Assembly (NCBI GenBank): GCA_900555005.1
Contig: USJM01000128.1
Coordinates: 1 to 5,523, forward strand
Source of the DNA: an uncultured Lachnospiraceae bacterium
GTDB lineage: Bacteria > Bacillota_A > Clostridia > Lachnospirales > Lachnospiraceae
Direction: 5' to 3'
Length of the DNA: 5,523 bases
The position numbers were made by a program, and so were the translations under genes. Numbering within the stretch: position 1 is the stretch's first letter; every line of letters begins with the position of its first letter. The notes beneath the pieces are model-generated. The model did no database searches and was not told the DNA's origin. It was given only the letters and a program-made list of their open reading frames with translations. Shown here one piece after another: positions 1 through 5,523 of the stretch.

Positions 1-2199
1 CGGAAGAATACACGCCACATCGATCTGGCAGGCCTCCAGCAGCTGTCCCGCGTCCTCCTGCTCATAGACACCGGAGAAATAGACATTCTCCGGGCACTTT
101 TCCTTCAGAACCTCCGGATCCCCGACCTGTCCGAAGACAAAGAAGCGGAAATGCGGATTCCCGGAATGGATGATCGCAGACAGCAGAGCGGAGCCCTTTG
201 CCCGGGTCACCCCGCCGAGAAACGCAACGTGCAGGATCCGCCCGCTGCGATGGCGAAGCCCACTCTCAGCTTTATTGAGATGCCTGAAAAAGCCGGTGTA
301 TACCCGTCCGTCTGTAAAGAACGCCGTCCCCTTCTGAAGCAGAACGCTCATCCGGAACCGCCCGTCAGCCATTCCCGGAAGAGCGAAGACCGCGTGAAAG
401 CCACACTGCTGATACCGTCTGTCGCAGGCCGCATCGGCAACATCCGTGCGCGGAATTTTTCGGAGCGGGAGGCGGAACACCTGCCCGCGATGATCTGTCA
501 CTTCGGCATACGCCGTTATCTTTCCGCTGTCTTCTCCCTCCAGGTATGCCCAGCCGGTGACATAGTTGAAACCGCCATCCCTTCCCGGCATCTGATCCAG
601 GTGCGCATGCATCCGGTTCGTCCGCTTCGCAGATACGGCCCCCTTCACAATCGCATTTCCCGCCCTTTCCCTCGGGTCGCCGCTTCCGTGCGGTATGACA
701 ACGCTCCGGCTCTCCAGCTCCGGGAAAACCTGCATCATCACGGCCTTTGCGGATTCAGAGGGAAAGATCAGTTTCCCGCAGACTGACAGGGCACGCAGAT
801 TCTCCCGTCTCCACCTGTCGATCACAGACACATGGCCGTAGCTGCAGTTTTTGTGGAGGCACAGCCGGCAGGTTCGGTCGTCAGCCGGCGCAAAGCGGCC
901 ATCTGACGGGCAGAATCTTCCGTCAGAGTCCATCAGCTTGATCGTCGGACAGGCATAATAGTAGTCATGAAGCGTACAGATAACCGGAATCCCCAGCGAT
1001 TTCGAGACCTCGAAGATATCGAGCGTCAGCCCCTCCGTATGGTGGACATGGACCAGGTCGATGTCAAATACCGTCAGGATCTGCCGGAGAATCTCTGCGA
1101 GCTTCTCGTCCCAAAATACAGGAAACAGAGGCTTCTCCCCGATCGGGAACTTCAGCATCAGCTTCTCCCCGCAGCCCCTGGGGTAGATGGTCAGCCTGAG
1201 GACTTCTCCATCCCTGGCTGCAACAAACACGTTGTAATCCTTCACAGCGCCGCGGACCAGATCCCGTACGTGGAGCTGTGTCCCGCCGATGTGATTCTTC
1301 GCAATTCCCTGAAAATCCAGATGCAGGAAATAAAGCAGATTTCCGGCTCCGTTCGCAAGGCGGGTATGAAGCTTGAGATTGTCCCGGATGTCCTGGTCCG
1401 GATTCTCCGCGCAGTATCGGTCATTTTCCTTCATCTGAAGCGGATAGCGCTTTCTCAGAATCCGGTCATGCTCGTCGCACAGCCGTTTCTTTTCATCGCT
1501 CTCAAAGGATGCCGTCCCCTTATGATAGATGAAGGTGTCGTCGCACAGAACATGGATGTACCCCAGCATCCCGCAGCGGTTGCAGAAGTCGTTTTCCTCT
1601 CCGTACCCTCTGCCAAATGTGGCTGCGTCGAATGGTCCCGCCGCCTCGTAGGCTTCCTGGCGGATATACATACAGAAACCGACGGCCACTGAGACAGGCG
1701 GATAGCGGCGCAGCGATGTCCGCTCCACAAGCTCCGCATACTCGTCGACATCCAGGCCGTCCGGAATCCGGTTGTCCTTCAGAAACTCCGGTACCGAGGC
1801 CAGCGTCGCTGCATTGGAAAGAGGTGTCACCGTTGCGATCCGTACAGAGGAATCCGCACAGCGCTGAAGCTTCTCCACCCATCGGTCTGTCACAATCGTG
1901 TCAGAGTTCAAAAGAATGGTATCCCGCTGTGAGTAGGCAAGCCCTGTATTGACATTTGCGGAGAAGCCCCTGTTCTGGTCGTTGAACACCGCACAGATTC
2001 CCGGGCACCGTGCCTCCCGTTCCAGATACGGCCGGATACGCCCGTCTGTGCTCTTATCATCGATCAGGATGACCCGGTGCCTTGTCAGATCGGTATGCCG
2101 CTTCAGGCTCCCGACGCACAGAAGCAGGTCTTCATAGCCGTTATAGACAGGAACCACAATATCAACCGGACGGCTGCTCTGTCTTTCTTCCGTCTTCAT
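1..2199 (-). CDS. Bifunctional glycosyltransferase, GT2 plus GT4 (3' partial)
   Basis: An uninterrupted frame of 733 codons runs from the ATG at 2199 to the window edge without a stop. Residues about 10-250 are a GT-A, family 2 glycosyltransferase: VDIVVPVYNG (12-21), LIDDKSTDG (45-53), NRGFSANVN (76-84), a DxD-type LNSDT (97-101) and the acidic GYGEENDF (198-205). Residues about 288-505 are the N-terminal Rossmann half of a GT-B, family 4 enzyme: IGGTQLHVRDLV (304-315), DLVHVHHTEG (381-390), CTLHDYYYACP (408-418) and VIPHG (501-505). A beta-rich insert (about 520-640) comes next, then the C-terminal half resumes at RILHVAFLGGVTRAKGSALL (654-673). The donor-binding E-x7-E region would lie beyond position 1. 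The protein probably adds two sugars in succession to a surface glycan. Both GT folds are secure, while donors, acceptors and linkages cannot be told. Confidence 0.93.
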   Translation of the reverse strand, partial: MKTEERQSSRPVDIVVPVYNGYEDLLLCVGSLKRHTDLTRHRVILIDDKSTDGRIRPYLEREARCPGICAVFNDQNRGFSANVNTGLAYSQRDTILLNSDTIVTDRWVEKLQRCADSSVRIATVTPLSNAATLASVPEFLKDNRIPDGLDVDEYAELVERTSLRRYPPVSVAVGFCMYIRQEAYEAAGPFDAATFGRGYGEENDFCNRCGMLGYIHVLCDDTFIYHKGTASFESDEKKRLCDEHDRILRKRYPLQMKENDRYCAENPDQDIRDNLKLHTRLANGAGNLLYFLHLDFQGIAKNHIGGTQLHVRDLVRGAVKDYNVFVAARDGEVLRLTIYPRGCGEKLMLKFPIGEKPLFPVFWDEKLAEILRQILTVFDIDLVHVHHTEGLTLDIFEVSKSLGIPVICTLHDYYYACPTIKLMDSDGRFCPSDGRFAPADDRTCRLCLHKNCSYGHVSVIDRWRRENLRALSVCGKLIFPSESAKAVMMQVFPELESRSVVIPHGSGDPRERAGNAIVKGAVSAKRTNRMHAHLDQMPGRDGGFNYVTGWAYLEGEDSGKITAYAEVTDHRGQVFRLPLRKIPRTDVADAACDRRYQQCGFHAVFALPGMADGRFRMSVLLQKGTAFFTDGRVYTGFFRHLNKAESGLRHRSGRILHVAFLGGVTRAKGSALLSAIIHSGNPHFRFFVFGQVGDPEVLKEKCPENVYFSGVYEQEDAGQLLEACQIDVACILP
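280..642 (-). other. Beta-rich accessory domain inserted in the GT4 interdomain linker
   Basis: Residues about 520-640 interrupt the GT-B fold between VIPHG and the strand RILHVAFLGG. The insert has FNYVTGWAYLEGEDS (544-558), ITAYAEVTDHRGQVFRLPL (561-579), RTDV (584-587), GFHAVFALPG (600-609) and FRMSVLLQKG (615-624), a regular strand pattern expected of a beta-sandwich. Similar segments with a GWA start, a central R-x-DV and a later GF occur in other clostridial surface-glycan enzymes, as far as I remember. A glycan-binding role is a guess, and the boundaries are approximate. Confidence 0.6.
844..912 (-). other. Cysteine cluster in the GT4 N-terminal half
   Basis: Residues 430-452 hold four cysteines, C430, C444, C447 and C452 (C-x13-C-x2-C-x4-C), just after the LHDYYYACP strand; C417 is nearby. 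The spacing resembles a structural zinc site. Cys-rich loops after an LHDY motif recur in some family 4 glycosyltransferases, as I recall, so this is probably a structural loop rather than a separate domain. Metal binding is an inference. Confidence 0.5.
2196..2199 (-). other. ATGA start/stop overlap between methyltransferase and glycosyltransferase genes
   Basis: On the minus strand ATGA contains the start ATG of the glycosyltransferase (2199-2197) and the stop TGA of the methyltransferase (2198-2196). This is a classic arrangement for translational coupling and implies similar expression of the two proteins. Confidence 0.9.
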
Positions 2200-4412
2200 A
2201 GTCTGAATATCCTCTGATACTTTCCGAGCAGGCTCCCTGCCCTTCCAAGCGCCCAGTCTTCACTCCTGAGATCCATCCTTCCGGCGATCCGGATCCTTTC
2301 CGGGATGCTTCCCCGGCAGACCAGGCGGTAGGACGGATCTGTCGTCAGGAACTCGCACACCCTCGTATACCCGCCCTCCAGCGGGATCTTTTTTCTTGCC
2401 CTCGCCGCATTGACGGGCCTCAGCTGTCCGTCGGGAGAGCTCAGCGCACAAACGCAGCAGGTTCCTTCGACCGGGTCAAAACGCAGATCCCGGACTGTCT
2501 CCGGGTGCGGAATGTCAAAGACGGCCTCATATGCGCCATCCTTCAGCGAGACCTCCTGCCGCACCACATCCTTCTCTGAAAATCCCTGTCCCCGGTCCAT
2601 GTAAAGGGTGGAGGTCAGACGGGCCTCCTGCCCGAATGTATGGATATCCTTCAGGTCAGCCTTCTTCTCCGGACGGGCATACCGGGCCAGTTCATTCGCC
2701 TTCACCGTCTGCTTCTCAAAAAAGTCCGCCCATTTCCAGTACGTCTGTGCCTGCGCCGGTGTGATCTGGTACCGTCCGAGGAGCTTCTGTCTCGGCAGCA
2801 CCCGCTCAAGGCTCTCATGACCGGCATACAGCTCGTTGACTGCCCGCCAGAGGATGAACCCCGCCGGAACCGGGAAGTCGAACACCCACTCCCCGTCAAT
2901 GATCCATACCGTGTCCCCGCTCAGAATCAGGTTGTCAAAGATCAGGTCAATGTTCGCCGGGCAGAGAAAACTGCCATCTCCGGCTCCGGGTTCTTCTCCG
3001 AACACCTTCCGGAATGCGTCCCGTCCCTCTTTTTCGGCCCCGCCTTCTTCCACCTTTCCCTGAAGCAGGAGACACCAGAGGGCGTCTGTCATCCGGATGA
3101 CTGCAGCGTCATCACCCGCTTCAGCGGCCCGGGCCACCCGCTCGCCCAGGTTTTCCCCCCCAAGATACCGGTAGAAGAGCCTGCCGTCTTTCTCCTCTCC
3201 GCAGAGCGTACGGACCGGATATTGTCTTCCTTCCAGAAAGAGCGTCCTTGTTTCCTGCGCTTTTTCATATTCATGCATCCGAAGCAGGTGTGCACGCGCG
3301 GCATCCGTCAGCGGCTCCTTTGAGACAATTCTCTGTCCATCCCCCGTTCTCCTGATGACCGTCTGAATCCGGAAACAAGAAGCTCTGTCAGAATTCACTT
3401 TCGCGTAGAGTACTTCGCTTCCCCCGCCGGTTTCCTCCGGGGTCTCCAGCCGTTCAGACGCCGACAGCTCCACAAGAAATGAATTCATAAATGAAGCCAG
3501 CACACCTTCTTTCTGAAGGCTGGCGGCCATCTCGCGCTCCGGAAAAAGCTCCAGCCTCCGGGCATCAAAATTCCACCGGTTCCGGTCATAGGAAGCTGCA
3601 GACAGCGTCTCGTCCGTGAAAACTTCTCCGGGAAACTTGTAGTCAGGGGACGGGTAGTAAAACCGCCGGACACGGAGACCGCAGTCCGCCGCGAGGTCCA
3701 GCCACTCCGCCCTGGAAAAGGTCCGCACGCCTGAGCCCTGCCGGTATCCCTTCAGACCCTCCATATAGTTGCCAGTGTGGTCCTCCGGTGCCCCGGCAAA
3801 ATACTTCAGTCCAAGCCGGTTCTCAATCGCAACCAGAAGGACCCCGTCCTCTTTCAGGAAACTGGCGCAGCGTCTGAGGAAGGTCCGGTAAGGCTGCCCC
3901 TCCTTTGTAAAGGAGCCCGCATACTCGAAGACCCCGTTCAGAATCACATAGTCAAAAAGGCCGGGAAACTTCATCTCATTGAGATTCCCGACCATAATCT
4001 TCAGATTGTCTGCACACCTGTGCCGCTCATAGTTGATCATACAGCGCCGCTTCGACAGATCGACACTCGTCACAGACGCCATTTTTTTGCAGAGAATCCC
4101 CGTCACTGCGCCAGGTCCGGCCCCTATCTCGAGCGCAGCGGCATCCTTTCTGAAGGGATACCAGGAAAGAATGTTCTCACGGACAGGGGACAAGTGGTAA
4201 AGATATGCAAATCCATCGGTCTCATTTCCAGTCCGGTATGCCTCGTCGATGACTCCGTAGAGCATATCCTGCGCATCCGACTGGCTGCCCGGGGCTTCTG
4301 CCACTTTCCTGGCTGCTGTCAGCTTTCTGACATCCCCAAGAATCCGATCCTCCACGTCCCCGTCAGAGTACTGGTCGCTTCCACGATAATAATCCAAATT
4401 CAGCTCTGCCAT
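2196..4412 (-). CDS. SAM-dependent methyltransferase fused to a kinase-like domain and a beta-rich C-terminal domain
   Basis: This 738-residue protein is probably cytoplasmic: no signal peptide or membrane helix is seen. Residues about 60-250 form a class I methyltransferase: motif I is LEIGAGPG (94-101), the acidic ribose-binding residue is D118 in SVDLS, a FDYVILNGVFEY strand lies at 153-164, and EDGVLLVAIENRLGLKYF follows at 188-205. Residues about 330-585 are probably a phosphotransferase-like domain. NIDLIFDN (487-494) has the D-x4-N spacing of the catalytic loop of aminoglycoside-phosphotransferase-type kinases, with Asn replacing the usual His, and IIDGEW (504-509) resembles the metal-binding D-x-E/D motif. 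Residues about 596-715 are rich in predicted strands and include LRFDPVEG. Its place between a Wzt-like ATPase and a glycosyltransferase suggests methylation, and possibly phosphorylation, of a glycan. Methyltransferase: sure. Kinase-like: likely but unproven. The acceptor is unknown. It resembles WbdD in domain order only. Confidence 0.88.
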   Translation of the reverse strand: MAELNLDYYRGSDQYSDGDVEDRILGDVRKLTAARKVAEAPGSQSDAQDMLYGVIDEAYRTGNETDGFAYLYHLSPVRENILSWYPFRKDAAALEIGAGPGAVTGILCKKMASVTSVDLSKRRCMINYERHRCADNLKIMVGNLNEMKFPGLFDYVILNGVFEYAGSFTKEGQPYRTFLRRCASFLKEDGVLLVAIENRLGLKYFAGAPEDHTGNYMEGLKGYRQGSGVRTFSRAEWLDLAADCGLRVRRFYYPSPDYKFPGEVFTDETLSAASYDRNRWNFDARRLELFPEREMAASLQKEGVLASFMNSFLVELSASERLETPEETGGGSEVLYAKVNSDRASCFRIQTVIRRTGDGQRIVSKEPLTDAARAHLLRMHEYEKAQETRTLFLEGRQYPVRTLCGEEKDGRLFYRYLGGENLGERVARAAEAGDDAAVIRMTDALWCLLLQGKVEEGGAEKEGRDAFRKVFGEEPGAGDGSFLCPANIDLIFDNLILSGDTVWIIDGEWVFDFPVPAGFILWRAVNELYAGHESLERVLPRQKLLGRYQITPAQAQTYWKWADFFEKQTVKANELARYARPEKKADLKDIHTFGQEARLTSTLYMDRGQGFSEKDVVRQEVSLKDGAYEAVFDIPHPETVRDLRFDPVEGTCCVCALSSPDGQLRPVNAARARKKIPLEGGYTRVCEFLTTDPSYRLVCRGSIPERIRIAGRMDLRSEDWALGRAGSLLGKYQRIFRL
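2211..2215 (-). promoter_or_regulatory. Ribosome binding site of the glycosyltransferase gene
   Basis: AGAGG, followed by ATA, lies eleven bases upstream of the ATG at 2199-2197, within the last codons of the methyltransferase gene. The spacing is slightly long. Initiation is probably helped by ribosomes terminating at the overlapping TGA. Confidence 0.55.
2886..2954 (-). other. Kinase-like catalytic signature within the methyltransferase protein
   Basis: The segment codes for residues 487-509. D489 and N494 have the spacing of the catalytic Asp and metal-binding Asn in HxDxxxxN loops. D506 and E508 follow after a short beta hairpin, as in the D-F-D/D-W-E metal-binding motif of the same fold. 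The following stretch, FDFPVPAGFILWRAVNELY (511-529), continues the pattern seen next to this motif in related clostridial surface-polysaccharide proteins, as far as I recall. An ATP-binding Lys in the expected upstream lobe could not be assigned confidently; K338 and K365 are candidates. Confidence 0.55.
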
Positions 4413-4413
4413 C

Positions 4414-5523
4414 TCATATCTCCGGATCCAGCACGCAGGTGCTGTTCATGTCATAGAAACCGACTGTGTCGCGATTCGATACAACCGTCAGCGATATGAC
4501 GTCATAGAGTCTGTGGAACACCCGGAACATCCCGTCCTGATAACCGGTACATCCCAGCGAAAGCAGGTATTCCCCGCCCTGCAGGTCAATCCTCTGAGTA
4601 AACTCCACCACATGTTCATCGCCGTCGTGCATCGTCGGAACCGGGACACGTTCCATCGTCGTGTTTGTCCCGCAGATCTCAATGCCCTTCATGTTCTTGA
4701 TTGTAAAAGCGAAGATCGGCTCCAGAATGTCCGCATGCGCCCGGATTTTCATTCTGACCGTGAACATGGTTCCCTTCAGAAAGTTGGAGGTCATCAGTCC
4801 GTTCTCATCCAGAAGCGCATAGTCGACAATCTCTCCATTTTTTTCCCCGTACTCGACCAGGCTGGGGTTGACCGGATATCTGCTCTTCCACAGACCGGCA
4901 CCGCTGCCGGTTCCCTGTATCCCCGCCTTCTCCCCGTCTGCTGCCTCCGGCTGTTTCGCGGTCTTCTCCTCATACTGACCGACCAGCACCTTTTTGTACA
5001 GGTCTATGGCCTCCTTCGGCGTCCCATCGTAGATCAGGTCGCCCTGATTGAGCAGAATTGCCCTGTCGCAGTACCGGGAGATCGCTGAGAGGTCATGCGA
5101 TACGAACAGGATGGTCTTCCCCGCCCGCCGAAACTCCTCGAACTTCCGGTAACACTTGGACTGAAAGAAAACGTCCCCGACTGACAGAGCTTCATCGACA
5201 ATCAGAATCTCCGGATCGATATTGATTGCAACCGCAAAGGCCAGCCGGACAAACATGCCGGAGGAGTAGGATTTGACCGGCTGGTTGATGTAATCCCCGA
5301 TATCCGCAAAGCGGATGATATCATTCAGCCGGGCATCGATCTCCTCCTTCGTGAAACCGATCATCGCCCCGTTCAGATAGACATTCTCAATTCCCGTGTA
5401 TTCCATGTTGAAGCCGGCTCCCAGCTCCAGCAGGGCGGAAATCCTGCCGTCGACACGGATGCTTCCTGCAGTCGGTGTCAGAACACGGTGATCAGCTTGA
5501 GCATGGTCGACTTTCCGGAGCCA
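4414..5523 (-). CDS. Wzt-like ABC transporter ATP-binding protein with C-terminal glycan-recognition domain (5' partial, apparent frameshift)
   Basis: Cytoplasmic ATPase subunit of an ABC-2 type exporter for a surface polysaccharide or teichoic-acid-like polymer; its permease partner would be expected upstream, outside the window. At the window edge the frame reads GSGKSTMLKLIT (Walker A, 5522-5487). It then needs a one-base shift to continue as VLTPTAGSIRVDGRISALLE and on to the stop at 4414-4416. Counting from the Met at 5406 as residue 1, the signature motif is YSSGM (47-51), Walker B is ILIVDE (67-72) and the H-loop is SHD (103-105). A low-complexity linker follows (about 146-172), then a beta-rich C-terminal domain (about 180-325) resembling Wzt_C, which in O-antigen transporters binds the exported glycan. 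The Met at 5406 is not the true start, because conserved ATPase sequence continues upstream of it. The ATPase assignment is secure and the Wzt_C assignment is good. The substrate is unknown. Confidence 0.9.
   Translation of the reverse strand, partial: WLRKVDHAQADHRVLTPTAGSIRVDGRISALLELGAGFNMEYTGIENVYLNGAMIGFTKEEIDARLNDIIRFADIGDYINQPVKSYSSGMFVRLAFAVAINIDPEILIVDEALSVGDVFFQSKCYRKFEEFRRAGKTILFVSHDLSAISRYCDRAILLNQGDLIYDGTPKEAIDLYKKVLVGQYEEKTAKQPEAADGEKAGIQGTGSGAGLWKSRYPVNPSLVEYGEKNGEIVDYALLDENGLMTSNFLKGTMFTVRMKIRAHADILEPIFAFTIKNMKGIEICGTNTTMERVPVPTMHDGDEHVVEFTQRIDLQGGEYLLSLGCTGYQDGMFRVFHRLYDVISLTVVSNRDTVGFYDMNSTCVLDPEI
4420..4423 (-). promoter_or_regulatory. Ribosome binding site of the methyltransferase gene
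   Basis: GGAG lies seven bases upstream of the ATG at 4412-4410. It sits inside the last codons of the ATPase gene, whose TGA (4416-4414) ends one base before that ATG. The site supports the chosen start and suggests that the two genes are translated in a coupled way. Confidence 0.75.
4432..4869 (-). other. Wzt_C-like polysaccharide-recognition domain of the ATPase
   Basis: This segment codes for roughly the last 150 residues of the transporter ATPase. It has alternating short hydrophobic strands and Gly/Asp turns (for example FTVRMKIRAH, IFAFTIKNMKG, GGEYLLSLGC) and ends in GFYDMNSTCVLD. A jelly-roll domain at this position is characteristic of Wzt from O-antigen systems in which the ATPase recognises the glycan or its terminal cap before export. 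It is separated from the nucleotide-binding domain by a Gly/Glu/Lys/Ala-rich linker encoded at about 4891-4971. The fold and its position are inferred from pattern, and the ligand cannot be read from the sequence. Confidence 0.75.
5478..5489 (-). other. Apparent one-base deletion (frameshift) in the ATPase gene
   Basis: In the Walker A frame the codons run ATC ACC GTG TTC TGA and stop at 5480-5478. In the frame of the rest of the protein, the codons from 5484 read V-L-T-P-T-A-G-S. Related ATPases typically have Gly here (LITGVLxPT), so inserting one G beside 5486 (GGT in place of GT) joins the two halves perfectly. No slippery heptamer of the X-XXY-YYZ type is visible, so programmed frameshifting is unlikely. 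A sequencing or assembly error, or a real inactivating mutation, are the two remaining explanations. The sequence alone does not decide between them, although the intact downstream codons favour an error or a very recent mutation. Confidence 0.85.

Noticed and set aside
151..786. Plus-strand open frame of 211 codons, with similar shorter frames at 747-941 and 1617-2137
   Set aside because: All are antisense to the glycosyltransferase gene and have no recognisable motif.
967..1692. Plus-strand open frame of 241 codons
   Set aside because: It is antisense to the GT2/GT4 gene, whose motifs are clear throughout this stretch. The plus-strand translation looks like noise rich in Arg, Pro and Val.
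1242..1882. Minus-strand frames of 60-120 codons inside the glycosyltransferase gene
   Set aside because: They are alternative frames of the same strand. The glycosyltransferase frame carries the conserved motifs and is open throughout, and it is absent from lists that require a stop codon only because its end lies beyond position 1.
3777..4499. Plus-strand open frame of 240 codons
   Set aside because: It lies antisense to the well-supported methyltransferase gene and crosses the junction with the ATPase gene. Its translation shows no recognisable domain, and long antisense frames are expected in GC-rich coding DNA.
5257..5271. Unusual ABC signature YSSGM instead of LSGGQ
   Set aside because: This variant is normal in the Wzt/TagH type of polysaccharide exporter ATPases, so it supports the assignment and is not a novelty.
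5478..5489. Programmed ribosomal frameshifting as the explanation for the broken ATPase frame
   Set aside because: A -1 shift would restore the frame, but no slippery heptamer is present and the natural sequence is regained simply by adding one G, giving the family's usual Gly.
1..5523. Promoters, terminators, riboswitches, repeats or attachment sites between the genes
   Set aside because: The genes touch or overlap (gaps of one base and minus four bases), leaving no intergenic space. No convincing hairpin plus T-run, repeat array or inverted repeat was noticed by eye within the coding sequence.

Overview
The window is a gene-dense piece of a cell-surface polysaccharide locus. All genes are on the minus strand, so transcription runs from position 5523 down to position 1. 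No tRNA, rRNA, CRISPR array or mobile element was seen. The sequence is GC-rich. The protein types point to an anaerobic Gram-positive of the class Clostridia, perhaps Lachnospiraceae. That placement rests on remembered family resemblance and not on a search, so it is tentative.

Layout in order of transcription. (1) 5523-4414: the 3' part of a Wzt-type ABC transporter ATPase with a C-terminal polysaccharide-recognition (Wzt_C-like) domain. Its 5' end lies outside the window, and the reading frame is broken by an apparent one-base deletion near 5486, just after the Walker A motif. (2) 4412-2196: a 738-residue protein with an N-terminal SAM-dependent methyltransferase domain, a middle region carrying a kinase-like catalytic signature, and a beta-rich C-terminal segment. 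(3) 2199-1: the first 733 residues of a large two-domain glycosyltransferase (GT2 followed by GT4). It is open at position 1 and is missing from simple ORF lists because its stop codon is outside the window.

The genes are packed tightly. One base separates genes 1 and 2, and genes 2 and 3 overlap by four bases (ATGA). There is no room for an internal promoter or terminator, so they are almost certainly one operon with coupled translation.

How they may work together (inference): the glycosyltransferase builds part of a surface glycan, the methyltransferase/kinase-like protein modifies or caps it, and the ABC transporter exports it, with the Wzt_C-like domain possibly recognising the modification. 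The arrangement resembles the WbdD (methyltransferase-kinase terminator) and Wzt (cap-recognising ATPase) pair of E. coli O9a and related O-antigens, but here it appears in a probable Gram-positive and without an evident coiled-coil ruler. This is the most interesting hypothesis in the window.
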